Shown one piece after another: positions 1 through 12,000 of a stretch of DNA of 64,000 nt. A program made the translations under genes and the position numbers. Numbering within the stretch: position 1 is the first letter of the stretch; every line of letters begins with the position of its first letter. The stretch spans positions 29,306,116 to 29,370,115 of the forward strand of contig NC_068347.1 in the NCBI RefSeq assembly GCF_014633365.1, in the 5' to 3' direction. The stretch is from Diospyros lotus (taxonomy: Eukaryota; Streptophyta; Magnoliopsida; Ericales; Ebenaceae). A model generated the notes under the pieces. That model made no database searches, was not told the origin of the DNA, and saw only the letters and a program-made list of their open reading frames with translations.

Positions 1-2
1 TG

Positions 3-3000
3 GCGAGCCTTGGTGCTGATGGGGGGCTGGATTGCCCGGCCTTGCTTGGCTACTGCTCCGCCAACATCGAGGGTTTCCCTCTCTCTCCCTCGGATTTCTC
101 ACTCTCAAAGGTCTGATTTCTCCTTCCCATCTGTTTGTTGTTTGGTTCCTGAGAAGAAATTGTAGGGAAAATGGAAATTTGTTAGTTGTTTTGAATAACT
201 CAGAGCTGCTGTTAGCCTTTGTTTTTTTTTTTTTTCGGATTATTGAGGTTTTGATACACAGCGGTTGGATCAGTTTGGAATTACGGAAAAAGAAGGAATT
301 GTAGTTGGATTTAACTTTAATTTTCTTTTTGTAAGTTATTTTGATTAAATAGGTGTAGATATTGTAATTATGAACGTCGGACTGGATTAGTCGGTTGGAT
401 TGGTTAGACCATGACCTAGTTACCAAGCCTGTCTAGACCTAGTTACCAAGCCTGGCTAGTTCGGCTAAAATATTGTAAATGTGTATGAGCAGGTCAAAAC
501 CGACCGCTTTTTGTGATTCGGTAAAACTAAATAAACTGGCCAATGTTAATTTTTATACGAAGCATTGGATAACCCATAGTTGTTAAAGAACTTTTTTCTT
601 CAACAGAGGGGCAAATTAGTCTTTGTAAAAGAACCAAAGAAAAAAAAAAGAGCAAAAAGCCTTCTCCGTTTAGCCGTAGCTTTGCCTCCATCATCAGTAG
701 TTTGTATCTAACTTTATTTCTATGCATTGTGATGAAGAGATTTGAACATCTTAGTTAGTCTTTTGTGTTTGTAATTAGTCTTAATTATGAAACTTGAGCT
801 TGTAATACCACGTATGATATGAATTCTAAGGGACTTATACAAGATAAGACTGTACGTAGAAATGATTGGAGACCTATAATTCATGTAGCCATTAAGCTTG
901 TAACACCACGAGTTCTCAACCAAAAATGGTAGCTAAAGGTGACTTATGGGTTCATGAAACCATGGAATGAATATACCTACCCAAGACTTCTCTAATAGAC
1001 TACTAATATGGATTGGGTTGTGACAAACTCATCTTCCTTTATTTCTTGGTGTCCTCGCTTGACTAAAAATTCATATCTCAATCTGACCCAAACCAATCTC
1101 AAAAACAATTTATTGACTCACATTCACTTAGTACTAGTTTTGGGTTGGCTCTAATACCACTTGCAATACCACAAGTCCTCATCTCAAAGTGTTAAACTAA
1201 ATCTGATTTATGAGTTCATGGGATCAAGTAATATACCTAAGGTATTCCCTTAGATTACCGATATGAGATTGAGTTGTGATAAAACATTTCATTATTGATT
1301 CATGCTTTTATGTTATTTTAATATTTTTCTAAATGTTCAATAATTGCCAATCATATATTCAGTAACTTGAATGGTGACATTATTATACTTTTAGGCTATA
1401 TATGTTTTGAATGGGTGAATCACTAGTTGAACCAGTATTCTGGCTGATTTGCTGACTGGTCCAAATTTAATAACAATGTGAGATATATGTCCAAAGTTTG
1501 ACCTTTTGATTTGATAATCCAGTCAAAATGAATTGGTTTACATTATTTTGTTTTTCCTTCCATTTTCCTCTTTCTTGAGCAGTCCAAGCTGCAAGCATAG
1601 TGGAGAATTATTTTCTTTTCCATTCTCTAGATTTTATTGGCAAAAAACAGAGCTTCATCAAGTCTGAGAGAATAGAGAGGGCATTGCATTCAAAGTTTAC
1701 TTGCTTCCCCTTTTTCTTATTTTTCTCAATGACCAGCTGGAGCTTGGTTGAGTGTGAAGCCACAACATTTGAATTTGTCGAGAATAATAGATAAATTTTA
1801 TAGATTTATGTTATTCGTAAATTATTGTTATTTGTTTCATGTAATTGCTGATGATGTGTTTTTTCAGTTTTATTTACTTAGTAGTGGGCTAAGTTATGGG
1901 CTTAGTGAGTGATTTAAATGGTTAGCTAAGTGCTTCCTTATTTTAAGGAAGTGGGGTAGTGCTCCTCCTAACTGTATATATATCGAGGCAGTGAATCAGA
2001 AATAATCATCAGATTTTCCTTGCTAAAATCGTAACAGAATTTTATCTTACTACTTTTCCCTTGTTAGTGGTCTCCACTTGTTCAATGTTGTCCTCTCTCA
2101 TTTTCCTTGGCTTGAGTTTACTGTTTCTCAGTTTGGGCATGGTCAATCAAATCCTACGTTTCTCATGGAAGTTCGAGCGGGTGCATTGATCAAGCTATAT
2201 GTGCTGAGGAAGAAGCCCCCAGGGAAATTGCTTGAATCTGCTCATGCCGTGGAGAGAGAATTTCAAGTGAGAACTGAATAAGTGGATCTTCTAGATATAA
2301 ATGCATTGTTGATCTGTAAAGATGTGTTAGTTAACACTATGCTATTTGTATATGGAAGTTGCATTTCTTGATGATCACAATTCTATTTTTTCTTTTGATA
2401 GGTTTTACAGGCATTATGCTCTCATACTCTTGTTCCAGTGCCCAAAGTCTTCTGCTTGTGTGCTGATTCATCTGTAATTGGAACTCCATTTTACATCATG
2501 GAATACTTGGAAGGACGCATATATATAGATCCTTCTCTGCCTGTATGAACTTTTAACTGTCACCTTATCTCAATTACCAAATTTTATAGCTAATGGATAT
2601 TTCAAGCCCTTGTTCATGAATAGATATGGATCATGAAGCATGCAGCTGTTTTAGTGGCATTTTCATGTCTTAAATGGTACTCATGAGTTTTATCAGGATT
2701 TGGCACCTCACAGGAGGAGTGCTATATATCATGCAACTGCAAAAGCATTAGCTTCTCTGCATTCTGTTGATGTGGATCGCATTGGTCTAGGAAAATATGG
2801 ACGTCGAGACAACTACTGCAAGCGTCAGGTATGTGCAATTCTCTGAGTAAATTTGGAGGGCTTATATTGTTGAGCAGAATCTTGAGTAAATTGTGTTCTT
2901 AGAAGTTAAAATGTGAATGTGACTGATGGCTTGTAGTAGTTGATCACAAGTGTTTGTTGAGCCAAACGTTCAACAAGATTCCACTTATATTTTACTACAT

Positions 3001-6000
3001 TACAGGACACATTGCCTAAAGGTCCTCAATTTGGACATGCAAATATAGAGTTTGAGATGCTGGAGACAAAATTCTGTCTCAGGCAGGTTGAATGCAGGTC
3101 TTAGAGGTAGGAAATGGTTCTTTGAAGTATTGGTGCTAATCAATTAGTTGTGCATGCTACTAGCACATGCAGCACATTGTCCTGGATGAAGCATATAAAA
3201 ATTTGATAACTAAAATCTCTGGCCTTACTTATACTTGCTGTTATTTTTTCTATAATATACTATATGTTACAACATTTCTTTTGGTGAAATTCATCTTTAT
3301 AATGTGATCATGTGAATACAAGTTCTTTAGCTTGAAGAATTTGGTTTTTATTTGGCATACCAAAGCCTTTATTTCCTTTTCAAAGCTTCAATTGTTAATT
3401 TTTAGGAGAGGCTCTATTTTGTTAGTTTCTATTTTTCTGTCAGACTCCAGACAAACTATTTTGCTCCTGAAATTGAGATTTTCCCCAAGTCTTGGGTTAT
3501 TTTACTCCATCTGAGCCAACATCTGGTCCACTTTTGCAAATATTTTATTCTGATTTAACTGGAAAACGGTGTTCTTTATCACATATTTTATCAACTAAAA
3601 GCTGCATGCCAGATCAAATATTTAGTCAAACCACGATGTTGGAGAATCAATCCCACCAGATTCAGCCCAATCACAGGAGATTGATTGTGGGAATTTTTCT
3701 ATAATTATCGGATGATTTTTGTACAGATTTGATTAGGTTTCCTTTCCTCATACTTTCCTTCTTGTAATCTTTCCTACTTTGTAATTCTCTACTTGTATAT
3801 ATAGGGTGATTGGCCCTACAATGTACATACAAAAAAGTAATTATAGCTTTGTTTACATGGTATCAAAGCATTTCGTTGGCACATTCCTAGGGGTAGTACT
3901 GTAATTGTGTTATTTTCCTGCTATTATTGTTTGTACATAGTGGTTATGGCAGTTATGCTATTCCGGGTTGTACACTCCAGAATATTGTATGGCTAGGCTA
4001 TAAATAAGCCATAGCAGAGGATGGGGGTCATCATGCTAATGAATTGATCTTTTCCCTCTAACTTTCTGTTATTTTCTCTCTCTTCTCTCTCTCTCCCTCC
4101 TTCTTACCCTTTCCCTCTCTTCATTCAATTCTTCCCTCCAAGGTTTCCCCAAATTCTCAATCTCACCCTTGCCAGATCCTTCGGATCTGACATTTGTTTC
4201 CTAGGGAGTTTCATTTCTCCAGCCTTCATTGCCGTCCTTTTCCAAGACCCTCTGTTTCGCAGGCCTTCATAGCCATTCTCTGGCCTTCATCGCTAGTGCT
4301 TAATCGCCATTCCTAGGGTTCTTCCCTATTGACCTTCAGTTCTTTCTCTGTCAGTTCTTCCCTGTCGGCTTCCAATGCCACTGCCATCCGTTCTATGGTT
4401 TTTCCCTGTTTGCCTTAGTCGCCTCATCTCTGATCGAGGAGGTACTGCTGCTTCTGTTCAACCAGCACCCTCAACCCAGAAACTTTTTCGTCTGTCGTTG
4501 CTTCCTCAACTTCCTCGTGTCGCTCGTTCTGTGCGACCACAGTGAGTGACAAACCCACAACTCTTTGATCCCGGCTTCACGTCTCCACTGTTTGGACTTC
4601 TTCTCTGGCGCCACGGCATCCCTGCTCCAGCGAGTTGCTGTTCGTATGTCCAGCGACTGCTCTTGCTTTCCTCAGTGACTGTTGGTATCTTCTGGTGGCT
4701 GTTCGTGTTTTTCCAGTGACTGTTCAACTTCCTGTGAGTGTTCGGCTCATTTTCCAATGACTGTTGATCTGCCCCGACAAGATATGTCTTCAATTTCTGC
4801 AACCAGCAACCCTAGGCACACCTCGGCTAACCCTAACACTGGTTCTATGCTGTTTGGAGCTGCTCACAATGCTGCAGCGAGCGACTTCCAAAATCTCAAT
4901 CCATCCTACTAGTTAGATGGGAGAAATTACCTACAATGGTCTCAAGTGGTGAGAACGTTCTTGAAGAGAAAGGGAAACTAAGTCATCTTGATGGAATGGG
5001 ACCACCAAAAGACAACCCAAGATTCGCAGCATGGGACGAGGAGGACTCGGTATTACGTCGTGGTTGTGGGGCTTTGTGCGACCTGAAATTAGTTGGAACT
5101 TCATGTTGCTATCCATTGCCCATGAGGTATGGGAGACTGGTCGGAAGACATACTCGAAAATGCAGGATGTAGCCTTGATGTTTGAAATCAAAACCAAAAT
5201 CACATCTACAAAACATGTTAGTTTTTTTGTGACAGACTATTATGATACATTGAATGGCTTGTGGTTAGAACTTGATCACTATTAGAATTTGAAGGTGAAA
5301 GACAGCAAGGATGCCCAAACCTTGAAGGAATTCATTGAACAAGATCGAGTATTTGAGTTTCTAGTGGGTCTAAACCCATAGTTTGACCCAGTTCGAGTTC
5401 AAGTCCTCGGAAGAGGAAAGCTGCCACCATTGGGGGGAGTCTTTTCTATTGTTCGAGCCGAGAAAAATAGGAGCTTAGTTATGTTGGAATCTCAGCAAAT
5501 CGAAGGATCTGCCATGGTATCGAGGAAGCCTAATGGAGGAAAGACAACCATGGGAAATCAAAAAGATTGCCTTAAGCCCTCCAATAAAGATGGTCTTTGG
5601 TGCACATTTTGTAAGAAGCCACATTACACGAGAAAACTGTTTCAAGCTTCATGGAAAGGCTCAAGTTCTAAGTTGGACTAGTGGGTTCAAGGGATAAGCA
5701 TAACAGTCAACGAACATTGCCAAAATGACAGATCAATCCCAAGATGCTTTTGCCGATAGTGATGAACTTGGTGGACTAAGGAAGAAATTGAGAAGTTGCG
5801 AGGTTTTATCCTATCCCTCTTTGGCTCTAGTTTGTCAAGTCTCTAATGTGAGGCTTGAGCAATTCTGGAATTATAGAGCAGTCGAAAGAGAGAGAGAGTT
5901 TTGGGGGGAGAATTTGAAAGATGGGAGGGGAATTGGGAGAAAGAAATGAGAGGGAAAGAATTCTGTATTACTTAATATGAATTCCCATCCTCATACATTC

Positions 6001-9000
6001 TAACCTTATATAGGCTCTTCCCTTCGGCTAACAACTTAATCGTAGAGATACAATCATCATAGCAGGAACTAACTAGTACAATTGTCTAATGCATCAACAA
6101 CAAAAATTCAAATTTTCCCTTGGGGTCTTGTCCTCAAGAATTTTAGAGTAGGCTAGTAGCTCTCGAGAATTGCTTGAGTAGCTCTGGTAGATATTCTTAA
6201 GTTGTATGGTCAGGGAGCATGTGTGACCACTGTACCGACGCCTAGGTCAGAGGTGTAGTGCCTTGATAAATCACCCTCTTATCTATAATAGTTCGGGGTT
6301 CGAGAGCCTCTTCCAGATCTTCATCTACAGTTGGCAAGTCTTGGCTCATAGGAACAATAGGTTCTATAGACCTTTTCAGTAGTGAGACATGGAACACGGG
6401 GTAAGTGTGGACCCTTGCTGGCCATTGCAGCTTATAGGTCACTTTTCCCACCATGGATTCTATGGGATAGGGCCCGAAGTACTTAGGACTAAGCTTGGAA
6501 GTTGGTGTGGCTGCAAAGGGTTGCTGTAGGAACCGCTTCACCTTAAGGTAGACCCTGTCCTCCACATTGAAAGACCTGTCACTCCTCCTTTTATCAGCCT
6601 TTTGCTTCATCCTGTTCTAGGCTATGGCCAATTCTCTCTTAAGTATAGTTAGCACCTCTTGCCTTTGCTGTAAATACTATTCCACGGTTGTGGTGGTGGT
6701 GGTTGTGGAATTGGATTTTGTTGGCAATAAGGGAGGTCTATAACCAAACATTGCTTCAAAAGGGCTTCTCTTGATGGCATTGTGGTAACTAGAATTATAC
6801 TACCACTGTGCTAGGGATAACTATCTGTTCTAACTTTTGGGTTTAGTGAAACACATACACCTCAGGTAAGTTTCCAGGCACTAATTGACCCTCTCAGTCT
6901 GGCCATCTGTTTGTGGATGATAAGCAGTAGACATATGCAATCCCACTCCCAAATTAATAAATAACTCCTGTTAGAAAGTATTAGTAAAGATCTTATCCCT
7001 ATCAGATAGAATTGATTTAGGCACCCCATGAATTTTAGCCACAAAATCTAGGAACACTTTTGCCACCTCTTGAATTGTAAATGGATGGGTGAGTCTAAGG
7101 AAGTGGGCAAATTTAGTTAATCAATCCACCACCAATACATCTTCTTTCCCTTTAGATTTGGGTAGACCTTCTATAAAATCCATGGAGATTCCCTCCCAGG
7201 CTTGCTTAGGTATTGCTAATGGTTGTAATAGACCCAGATAGGCCACCTGCTTATGTTTACAACATTGGCAAGTTGTACATTGTCATGACCCTATGAACAA
7301 TAAAAGGGTATTATTGTAATAGGATAAAATAGTTTGTTAGGGATATTTTAGCAAGTGGTTAGAAGCACATGGGAGCATGTGCTAGGCTGTTAGAAGGCAA
7401 ATATGCCTATAAAAGATTGCTGTAATGGTTTGTTTTGTTATCGAAAAAATTAATGAATTGAATCTGTTTTTCTCCTCTTCCAAATTCTCTCCCCTTTCTT
7501 GATTTTCATCTCCCTCTTTTCTGTTCTTCTAATCCCCCTAATACTTCTTCTAATCTCTCCCTCATTCTTCCAATTTCCTCCTTAATTTCATTCTGTTCTT
7601 GGCTTTAGCTGAATCGGATTCTTCCGATTCCCAAACTGATCCTAGGTTAAGCCCTAGGATCATGACAAATTGGTATCAGAGCCACCGTTTCTCTGCGGTT
7701 CTTCCTGTTAAGTGATTCCAGCTGAATACAAGGACTCCAACGAGTTTCCTTGGTTATGATGTGATAGGCGAGAAGGAAGGCGTGATCGAAGCAAAGCCTC
7801 AAGTGATTTTCAGCGAGCCAGATTAGCATCGATCAAACGAGGAGACCATTTCAGTCATTCCGATCCGACTTGTCCGAACGATGAAGCAAAGCTAAGCGAA
7901 TTCAGCTTCCCGTGAGTCCGACAGAGGAGTGACTCTCGGCTTGAGAATTCTGAAAGTGTGTTCGAGTCTTGAAGACGAAGCCGACCATTGATGCTTGGCC
8001 ACGAATTTCAGTGAGTCTTGCTCGAAGTGGAAGGGAACGCAGCTTCAACGGACTTGGAAGCCAAGTCGTAAGCTACTGCAACCACCGAATTCTCAATTCT
8101 GCATAATTTCGTTGGTTGCATCGCATTCGCTCAAGGAAGGCGAGCAGCCCAGACGATTCCAGAGGCGACAGTCTGTCGAAGGTTGACGCGGACGGCCAGG
8201 AGGTCGTGACTGGAGTGGGTGACCAGAGGGGTGCGATTGTCCAAGGCGAGAGTGAGTCCGTCGGAGGTGAAGCGGATGGCCCAGCGAGTTGTGACCAGGT
8301 TGGAAGACCATTCCGACCCAGACCAATAAGCTTCCTACAAGTGCGGCTATGGTGTTGCGGTTTTGATCGGCCATCCCGTTCGGAATTCTGTGGGTTCAAT
8401 TCGATTGGGCGAGGATTGGAGGCATAAGTGGAGTTGATCTAAGTTAGGTCACTGTAGTCTAGTGACCCACGCTTCTGGGTTGTGAATTCAGCAACTCCCA
8501 ACAGCTAATTCCAACGAATTCTGGAGTTCCAACAATTTCTAGGGCCTCGGTGTTTATTAGCGAGCGCCACCAGCGACTCCAACCTGATTTGGGAGGGTGA
8601 TAGTGGTGATTGTGACTGGAGTGGACAGACAGTGAGGCTTCCGACTGGTGCTTGCAGGTGCTGCGACTAACTTGCCATAAGCTGAAGCGAATTTGAGGCC
8701 AAGCGATTGTGAACGGGTAGGCGCAACAGAGCCAGGTTATCTTCATGGCTGTAAGGGTCCAGTGATTAGAATTTCCGTCTAATTTTTGGAGGAGAGTAGG
8801 CCGGTGCTTCCGACGGTAATTCCGTGTAGTTTGAGGCAATTCAAATTCAGAACCGATTAGCTTGCAGAGGGGTTGGATCCAGAATGTATAGAACTCCTAT
8901 TCCTTCACCATCGAAGTATGTTGTTGGTGAAAATTCAGCCATGGGTAGCAATGCATATCTGAGACCATTGGAGTCTCAGTTGCAGCAGAAAAATTCTTCA

Positions 9001-12000
9001 TTTTTAGTTGGAATGGAGCATCAATGGCAGCCAAAGAAGGCTGCATTTTTAGTGGGAATGGAGCCTCAATGGCAGCCAAAGAAGGCTGAATTTTCAGTTG
9101 GCAGCAACAAGGAACATAAGAAGGGGATAAGCCAATTGGACAAAGGAACTAGCAGTGGGTTTGATGAAGAGTGCAAGGAATTCGGTCGAATGTTCCGCGA
9201 GAAGCTACAAGAGTTTGCAATGATACTTATTAAGAAGTATCATTACAACTTTCTAGTGGAATATCTTGATGATTATCATGGAAGCTTTAACAAGGAGGAA
9301 TTCCTTGGAATGGAGCAGGAGGAGAAGCTGAAAGAAAGAGCAAACAAGGAAGCAAGGAGCATTGATCATTTTATGAAAGAGTTGGAGCATGAATCAGAAG
9401 TGAAGGAAAGGCGGAACCAGAAGCAGAACTGCTATGAAGATGGCCTACTTGAAGCTGAAATATCTTCCAATGTTGCGAAGGTGTGTAGAATTGATCCTAA
9501 AATGTGCCACAATGTTGCTGTAAATTTTGAGGTTGAGGAGCAACAACAATTGAAGGCTGAAGGATTAGATAACGTGGAGGGATTTTTATCAAACGATAAG
9601 AGGGAGACAGCCCCAGTAGAAGGAAGACTTGCTGATCCTAAACAATGCCACCATGTTCCTGCCAATTTTGGAGATGATAAGAAGAGGGGAACATATGTGG
9701 TAGCTGGTCGGTTAGAGTTTCAGAATGATCGACATTTGAGGGCTGTAGGGTTGCAGATTTCAGATGCTACCTACGACAAGGAGCGGCTAAATTCATTGAA
9801 GGCATTTGATGTGGACACTTTGACAGGTTTTGGCATTATATTGGATCCCCAGACTATGAGTACTAGCAACCTTAATTTGGTAGCTATTACAAACCCAAGG
9901 GAAATAGTATGTTACTTTTTGGAGGAAGATGCAGCCTTGTCTGCAATGATTATCATTTTTGTTTCAATTGAGAACCTAAAAATGAAGAAGAAGAGACCTA
10001 GAAGGAGGAAGAAGGAAAGAAGGATGAACCAAATGGAAAAGGCTGGAATTGGATGAAGAGACATGACTACTTGTTGCAAGTTCTTGGGGACAAGAACTCT
10101 CTTAAGGAAGGGGGAATTGTCATGACCCTATGAACAATAAAAGGGTATTATTGTAATAGGATAAAATAGTTTGTTAGGGATATTTTAGCAAGTGGTTAGA
10201 AGCACATGGGAGCATGTGCTAGACTGTTAGAAGGCAAATATGCCTATAAAAGATTGCTGTAATGGTTTGTTTTGTTATCGAAAAAATTAATGAATTGAAT
10301 CTGTTTTTCTCCTCTTCCAAATTCTCTCCCCTTTCTTGATTTTCATCTCCCTCTTTTCTGTTCTTCTAATCCCCCTAATACTACTTCTAATCTCTCCCTC
10401 ATTCTTCCAATTTCCTCCTTAATTTCCTTCTGTTCTTGGCTTTAGCTGAATCGGATTCTTCCAATTCCCAAACTGATCCTAGGTTAAGCCCTAGGATCAT
10501 GACATACATGATGGCACAAATTCCACAACATCCTTTTTCTACCTAGGCTAAAAGAACAATTGTCTCACCTTATGATATGTAGCCCTTATCCTGGATTGAC
10601 CACCCAATGGGGAGCAATGCAGTGTTTTCAGGATCCTTTTTTTCAAGGCCATATCATCTCAAACCACTAGCCTTCCATTGAATCTAACCAGGCCATTTGA
10701 GAGTGTGTACCCTGAGCTTCTTATAGGATGAACTGTCAGTTACGATATGAGGTCCTTCAAACACCCTAATTGTTCATAACTTCCAACCAACTCCTTAACC
10801 CAATCTTGGACCACAACAATGATGGCTTGGGAACTGCCCTTCTCCTTCTTTCTTGATAGGGCATCAACTACTACATTCTCCTTTGCCTTGCGGGAGAGAG
10901 TTGTATAGTCTAGCCCCATTAACTTTGAAACCCCTTTCCTTTGCAAGTGAGTATGTAGCCTTTGTTGAGATAAGAATTGTAAGCTCTTATGATTTGTTTT
11001 GATTATGAAGGGATTTCCTTTCAGATAGTGCCTCCATTTATCCATCGCCGCTAACACTGCAAGTAACTCTTTATCATAAACACTTAACCCCAGGGTGCTT
11101 TAGAGCCAAGGCTTGGCTAATATAAGCTAAGGGCTTCCCTTCTTGCATGAGCACTGCTCCTATTCCACTGTCACAAGCATTTGTCTCCACTACAAAAAGG
11201 CTTGGAAAAGTTTGGCAATGCCAGCATTGGAGCTTGTGTCATAGCCCTTTTTGGTGTTACGAAGGCAGCCTCGGCTTGAGGGTTCCAATGGAAGTTGTCT
11301 TTCTTGATTAGCATTGTTAACGGTTTATTGATGATCCCTTAGTGTTGTATGACCTTCCTTTAGTACCCTGCTAGCCCCAAGAAACCCCTTAATTCCTTCA
11401 CCGTATTAGGTCTAGGCCACTCCACCAGTGTTGTTACCTTACCTGGGTCAGTTTTTAACTCCTCCAAAGATCACATGGCCCAAATATTCCACCTCCTCTT
11501 TAGCAAAAGTACACTTCAATAGCTTGACATACAATTGGTTAGATTTAAAGACCTCAAGGGTTGTCTGGAGGTGGGAGAGATGTTGTTCATAGTTTGGACT
11601 ATAGATGAGGATGTCGACAAAGAAAACCAATATAAACTTTGTCAAATAAGGGTTGAAAATTCGGTTCATCAATGCTTGGAAAGTGGTCTGGGCATTAGTG
11701 AGTCTAAAGGGCATGACAACAAATTCATATAGCCCTTGGTGTGTCCTGAAGGCTGTCTTTGGGATATCAGAGGGTTTCATCCGGATTTGGTGATAACCAA
11801 ATCTTAGGTCCAATTTGGAAAAGATTTTGGCTTCAGATAACTCATCTAGTAGGTCATCAATGAGGGGTATAGGAAACTTGTTTTTGATGGTGTTGGAGTT
11901 GAGTCGACGGTAATCAACACAAAATCTTTACGTTCCATCCTTTTTTTTCATAAGGAGAACTAGAGATGTGAATGGGCTTTGGCTAGGTTGAATGATTGAC

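Larger units (their letters stand above)
7276..10509 (+). mobile_element. Non-autonomous LTR retrotransposon with one unusual ORF
   Basis: The element is 7281-10504 with 387-bp LTRs (7281-7667 and 10118-10504) and perfect TACAT duplications (7276-7280, 10505-10509). LTR ends are TGTCATGACC...GATCATGACA. A TGGTATCAGAGCC primer-binding site starts at 7671 and a purine-rich tract (AAGGAAGGGGGAA) sits before the right LTR. By eye the LTRs differ at only about four positions, so it is young. There is no gag, RT or integrase; the only long frame is the 390-codon ORF at 8884-10056. It must be moved by enzymes supplied in trans. The shared primer-binding site and the GGGGACAAGAAC word near the 3' end suggest a Ty3/gypsy partner (inference). 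Confidence 0.92.

Noticed and set aside
4506..4912. Short frames on both strands ahead of copia gag
   Set aside because: They lie in the untranslated leader or gag start of a dead copia element; only the gag words from ~4757 are supported.
8073..8839. Several frames of 90-126 codons in the non-autonomous LTR element leader
   Set aside because: They overlap on both strands, have no recognisable motif and lie between the primer-binding site and the real ORF.
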